Source of the DNA: an uncultured Rhodospirillales bacterium
GTDB taxonomy: Bacteria; Pseudomonadota; Alphaproteobacteria; Reyranellales; Reyranellaceae
Assembly: GCA_902825855.1 (NCBI GenBank)
Contig: CADECW010000010.1
Span: 10,910-48,103 of the forward strand
Length of the DNA stretch: 37,194 nt
Reading direction: 5' to 3'
Shown: positions 34,789-37,194 of the stretch, one piece after another
How positions within the stretch are numbered: the first letter of the stretch is position 1
Layout: the number at the start of each line of letters is the position of its first letter
Translations under genes and position numbers: made by a program
The notes under the pieces: generated by a model
Database searches by the model: none
What the model was told of the DNA's origin: nothing
Seen by the model: the letters and a program-made list of their open reading frames with translations, nothing else

Positions 34789-34821
34789 TTTGCACGGGCT
34801 GCCAACTGGGAATCGTGCAAA
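34789..34821. promoter_or_regulatory. Inverted repeat, candidate operator in the LLM/VOC divergent region
   Basis: TTTGCACG (34789-34796) and CGTGCAAA (34814-34821) are a perfect 8-bp inverted repeat with centres 25 bases apart. It lies midway in the 104-base region between divergent genes, and another TTGCA is at 34769-34773. This is the layout of a dimeric-regulator site controlling both directions. No regulator gene is in the window. Confidence 0.5.
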
Positions 34822-34849
34822 GCTCCCCTTCCCCCGATGGAGGCGAACC

Positions 34850-35806
34850 ATGGCAAAGGACGGCAAGCAGTACGATCGCAGCGCCGAGGACCTAGGCAAC
34901 ATTATCGGCCTGGAGCACGTCAACCTCCAGGTCGAGGACCAGGGCATGACGACGCTGTTCTACATCAGCGGCCTGGGACTGACGCGCGACCCCTACCTGA
35001 TGACCAGCATCGACAACATGTGGGTCAATGTCGGCCACAGCCAGTTCCACCTGATCACCGGCAAGCCGCAGCACCTGCGCGGTCGCACCGGACTGGTGAT
35101 TCCGGATCGCGAGGCGTTGCTGCAGCGGCTCGACAGGATGAAGAAACCGCTCGAGGGAACGCGCTTCGCCTTCAAGGAGCATGACGACCATGTCGAGACG
35201 ACCTGTCCGTGGGGCAACAAGCTCCTGATCCACGAGCCCGGCAGCTTCGGCCGCATGCAGCTCGGCATGCCCTATGTCGAGTTCGACGTGCCGGCAGGCT
35301 CGAGCAAGGCCATTGTCGATTTCTATCGCAAGGTCTTCGAGACCGACGCGCATGTCGACGACGCCGGCGACATGCCGGCGGCGCGGATCTCGGTCGGCCC
35401 CTCGCAGGAGCTGGTGTTCCGGGAGTCCAAGTCGAAGCTTGCGGCCTATGACGGCCATCACATCCAAGTCTACGTCGCGAATTTCTCCAGGCCGCACAAG
35501 CGGCTGCTCGAGCGCGACCTGATCACCGAGGAGAGCAACCAGTACCAGTACCGCTTCGAGCAGATCACCGACCTCGAGACCGGCAAGCCGGTCTTCCAGA
35601 TCGAGCACGAGGTGCGCTGCATGACCCACCCGCTCTACGCGCGGCCGCTGGTCAACCGCAACCCCGCCCAAACCAACCGCAACTACGTGCCGGGCCGTGA
35701 TGCCTGGGTGGCCGAGCCGACGGAGCCCGAGATGGACGATCCGCGGATGGCGATGCGCCAGCGGCGCTTCGAGGCGGTGACGCGGCGTCGGCAGGCCGCG
35801 GAGTAG
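34850..35806 (+). CDS. Two-domain VOC (glyoxalase/extradiol-dioxygenase fold) protein
   Basis: This 318-residue protein contains two vicinal-oxygen-chelate modules, about residues 18-133 (IIGLEHVNLQVEDQGM, FYISGLGLTRDPY) and 140-285 (MPYVEFDVPAGSSKAIVDFYRKVF, YDGHHIQVYVANFSRPH, VFQIEHEVR). H23, the H-H pair in DGHHIQVYV and E in FQIEHE are candidate metal ligands. It may act as a ring-cleaving dioxygenase, isomerase or lyase; the sequence does not decide. ATG 34850 follows GGAGG at 34839-34843. It diverges from the LLM gene, which suggests shared control. Confidence 0.85.
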   Translation: MAKDGKQYDRSAEDLGNIIGLEHVNLQVEDQGMTTLFYISGLGLTRDPYLMTSIDNMWVNVGHSQFHLITGKPQHLRGRTGLVIPDREALLQRLDRMKKPLEGTRFAFKEHDDHVETTCPWGNKLLIHEPGSFGRMQLGMPYVEFDVPAGSSKAIVDFYRKVFETDAHVDDAGDMPAARISVGPSQELVFRESKSKLAAYDGHHIQVYVANFSRPHKRLLERDLITEESNQYQYRFEQITDLETGKPVFQIEHEVRCMTHPLYARPLVNRNPAQTNRNYVPGRDAWVAEPTEPEMDDPRMAMRQRRFEAVTRRRQAAE

Positions 35807-36076
35807 CGAGCCGTCTGTTGCAGATAAATGAGGGCCGTACTTGAGCGCAGCGACGCTGCGCTCAAGCGGCGCTCTGAAGTGAAGCTCCAGACGCAGCGCG
35901 AGGAGAACACCGTCCGCGCACGCAATCCCTGTTCGGATCGACCGAACCTGTGACCATTTTCTGTTCGGCCTGACATCGAGACAGGCCCTCGTCACAGCAA
36001 TGGCACTGGCCTCGAAGGCGATGCCCTGCTCGTCTGATCGCGGGTGGGGACCGGTCAATGCCGTGAGGGGCTTTTC
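35807..36076. other. Intergenic region with palindromes between VOC and M23 genes
   Basis: This 270-base stretch holds no convincing gene. A perfect 13-bp inverted repeat, CTTGAGCGCAGCG (35840-35852) and CGCTGCGCTCAAG (35854-35866) around a single A, lies 33 bases after the VOC stop and may end that message. Its arms nearly touch, so a tight hairpin would lose the central pairs. A second, shorter hairpin is GGCCTG (35967-35972)/CAGGCC (35982-35987). No clear promoter was found for the peptidase. Confidence 0.5.
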
Positions 36077-37194
36077 ATGCCTTCGTCGAACGATGGGTTT
36101 CGGGCCGTGGCGGTCCTTGTCTCGGCATGCATGCTGCTTTGCGGGCCGGCCTGGGCACTTGATGCCGATCTCGGTGGCGCTGGAGACGAGTTGCTCGGCG
36201 GTTCGGCGGAAATCGCAACGGCGCCCGATGATCCTGTCGTCCGTCGCGACAAATTCGTCGACGGCTTCATCGAGGAGTCGCTCGAGGATTCGCTGGCGAT
36301 GGCCGGATTGCCGGCGGCCCTTGGCCTCGAGCTGAAGGATGCGTTGTCGTCGGCCCTCGATCGACGTCCGCTCGAGAGCGGCGACAGGTTCGAGGTCCGC
36401 TACCAGCAGACCGTCGCGGCCGACGGCCGTGAGGTCGGCGCCAGTCGCATCGTGTCTGCCGATGTCAGGACAGCAGTCAAAGGGCGGATCGCCTTGTATG
36501 GCTTTCGCCCGGCGCGCGGCGTCGAACAGCTCTGGCTCGGCAACGGCGAGTCAATGGCTTCGTCGGCGATGCGCCTGCCGCTCGATACTGTCAGTGTGAC
36601 CTCGGGCTTCGGCGTGCGCGCCGATCCGTTCGAGCAGCCGCGCAACGGTCTCGGCGCGCCGAGCAAGCTTGGCACCGTCGGCGCCAGCCTCAACGTGGCG
36701 ACGGCGCGTGGCATCGCGCTCGGCCTGGCGCCGGCTCCCGGCCGCACCGCCGCGCGCGGCGGCGGGGCGTTCCCGATGCACAACGGCGTCGATCTGCTGG
36801 CGCCCACGGGCACGCCGGTCCTCGCCGCATCCGACGGCACGATCGTCGGCGCGGCGCCCAACGCCGGCTACGGCAACTGGATCCGCATCGACCACGGCCA
36901 CAACGTCGCGACGGTCTACGGCCACCTCTCAGCCTTCGCACCAGGTATCGCTGGCGGAGTGAAGGTCAAGCGCGGACAGGTGATTGGTCTCGTCGGCAAC
37001 ACCGGCCGGTCGACGGGACCGCACCTGCACTTCGAGGTCATCGACAACGGCCAGGCGGTCGACCCGATGAAGTTCTCGCCGACGAAGAAGGCGAAGCTGG
37101 AAGGCGCGGATCTCGAAAGCTTCCGCAAGCTCGTCCGGCAGGTCGACGCCGCGCGGCACGACCAAGCTCCGCTGCAGCTGATCTCCGCCGGCGA
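36077..37194 (+). CDS. Secreted M23-family peptidase (3' end outside window)
   Basis: The frame runs without a stop to the window end, giving at least 372 residues. A signal peptide (about 1-27, ending C-G-P-A-W-A before LDADLG) sends it to the periplasm. The middle (about 90-180) is the module that precedes LytM domains (RFEVRYQQTVAADG, VTSGFGVRADP). The zinc peptidase domain has H235-N-G-V-D239, YGHLSAF and H316-L-H318 (GPHLHFEV), so all zinc ligands expected for an active peptidoglycan endopeptidase are present. The gap between SGFG (176-179) and H235 is unusually long. GAGGGG at 36064-36069 supports ATG 36077. Confidence 0.88.
   Translation, partial: MPSSNDGFRAVAVLVSACMLLCGPAWALDADLGGAGDELLGGSAEIATAPDDPVVRRDKFVDGFIEESLEDSLAMAGLPAALGLELKDALSSALDRRPLESGDRFEVRYQQTVAADGREVGASRIVSADVRTAVKGRIALYGFRPARGVEQLWLGNGESMASSAMRLPLDTVSVTSGFGVRADPFEQPRNGLGAPSKLGTVGASLNVATARGIALGLAPAPGRTAARGGGAFPMHNGVDLLAPTGTPVLAASDGTIVGAAPNAGYGNWIRIDHGHNVATVYGHLSAFAPGIAGGVKVKRGQVIGLVGNTGRSTGPHLHFEVIDNGQAVDPMKFSPTKKAKLEGADLESFRKLVRQVDAARHDQAPLQLISAG

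Noticed and set aside
35840..35866. Perfect 13-bp palindrome as a CRISPR or attachment site
   Set aside because: It is a single copy with no spacers, integrase or tRNA nearby; a transcript-end or regulatory hairpin is the simpler reading.
36000..36335. 111-codon frame at the start of the M23 region as a separate small gene
   Set aside because: It is out of frame with, and overlaps, the signal peptide and N-terminus of the M23 peptidase. Its translation is Ser/Arg-rich with no ribosome binding site.

Overview
The window is high-GC DNA with dense, mostly ATGA/GTGA-overlapping genes, and it looks chromosomal from an aerobic alphaproteobacterium. The evidence is an oxygen-dependent (CobG/BluB-type) cobalamin pathway with rhizobial/rhodospirillal-style gene order, a TonB-dependent outer-membrane receptor, and many LLM flavin monooxygenases. 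No rRNA, tRNA, phage, IS element or CRISPR array was seen, and I cannot name the genus. No stretch over 300 bases lacks a gene when both strands are counted. The only plus-strand gap of that size, 7456-8175, is filled by cobK on the minus strand.

Region 1 (1-13270) is cobalamin biosynthesis: partial cobW, a palindromic repeat, then cobN-cobG-cobH-cobI-cobJ-(cobK inverted)-cobL-cobE-cobM-cobA-cobB-bluB. Together these cover uroporphyrinogen III to hydrogenobyrinic acid a,c-diamide (except CobF), the large cobaltochelatase subunit and lower-ligand (DMB) synthesis. CobF, CobS/CobT, CobO, CobQ and the nucleotide-loop genes are not in the window.

Region 2 (13290-19186) is a B12 riboswitch-controlled uptake operon: an unassigned class I SAM methyltransferase, a BtuB-like TonB receptor, a BtuF-like binding protein, BtuC and BtuD, all overlapping by 4 bases.

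Region 3 (19199-23302) holds a three-gene cassette (LLM flavoprotein, CMD-domain protein, AhpD-like protein), a hemerythrin with a possible general-stress promoter, and a ROK-family protein whose conserved blocks are in circularly permuted order.

Region 4 (23313-35806) is an accessory oxidative-metabolism island with no regulator or transporter in view. On the minus strand a GMC oxidoreductase and an esterase diverge from a plus-strand run: an alpha/beta hydrolase without its nucleophile serine, two LLM monooxygenases and a NicA/NicB-like molybdenum hydroxylase without cytochrome domains. This run converges on a minus-strand set (LLM, double NIPSNAP, TauD/TfdA dioxygenase), which diverges from a two-domain VOC protein across a possible operator. 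A catabolic role toward an aromatic or N-heteroaromatic compound is a reasonable inference, but the substrate is unknown.

Region 5 (36077-end) is an exported M23 peptidase that runs off the window.
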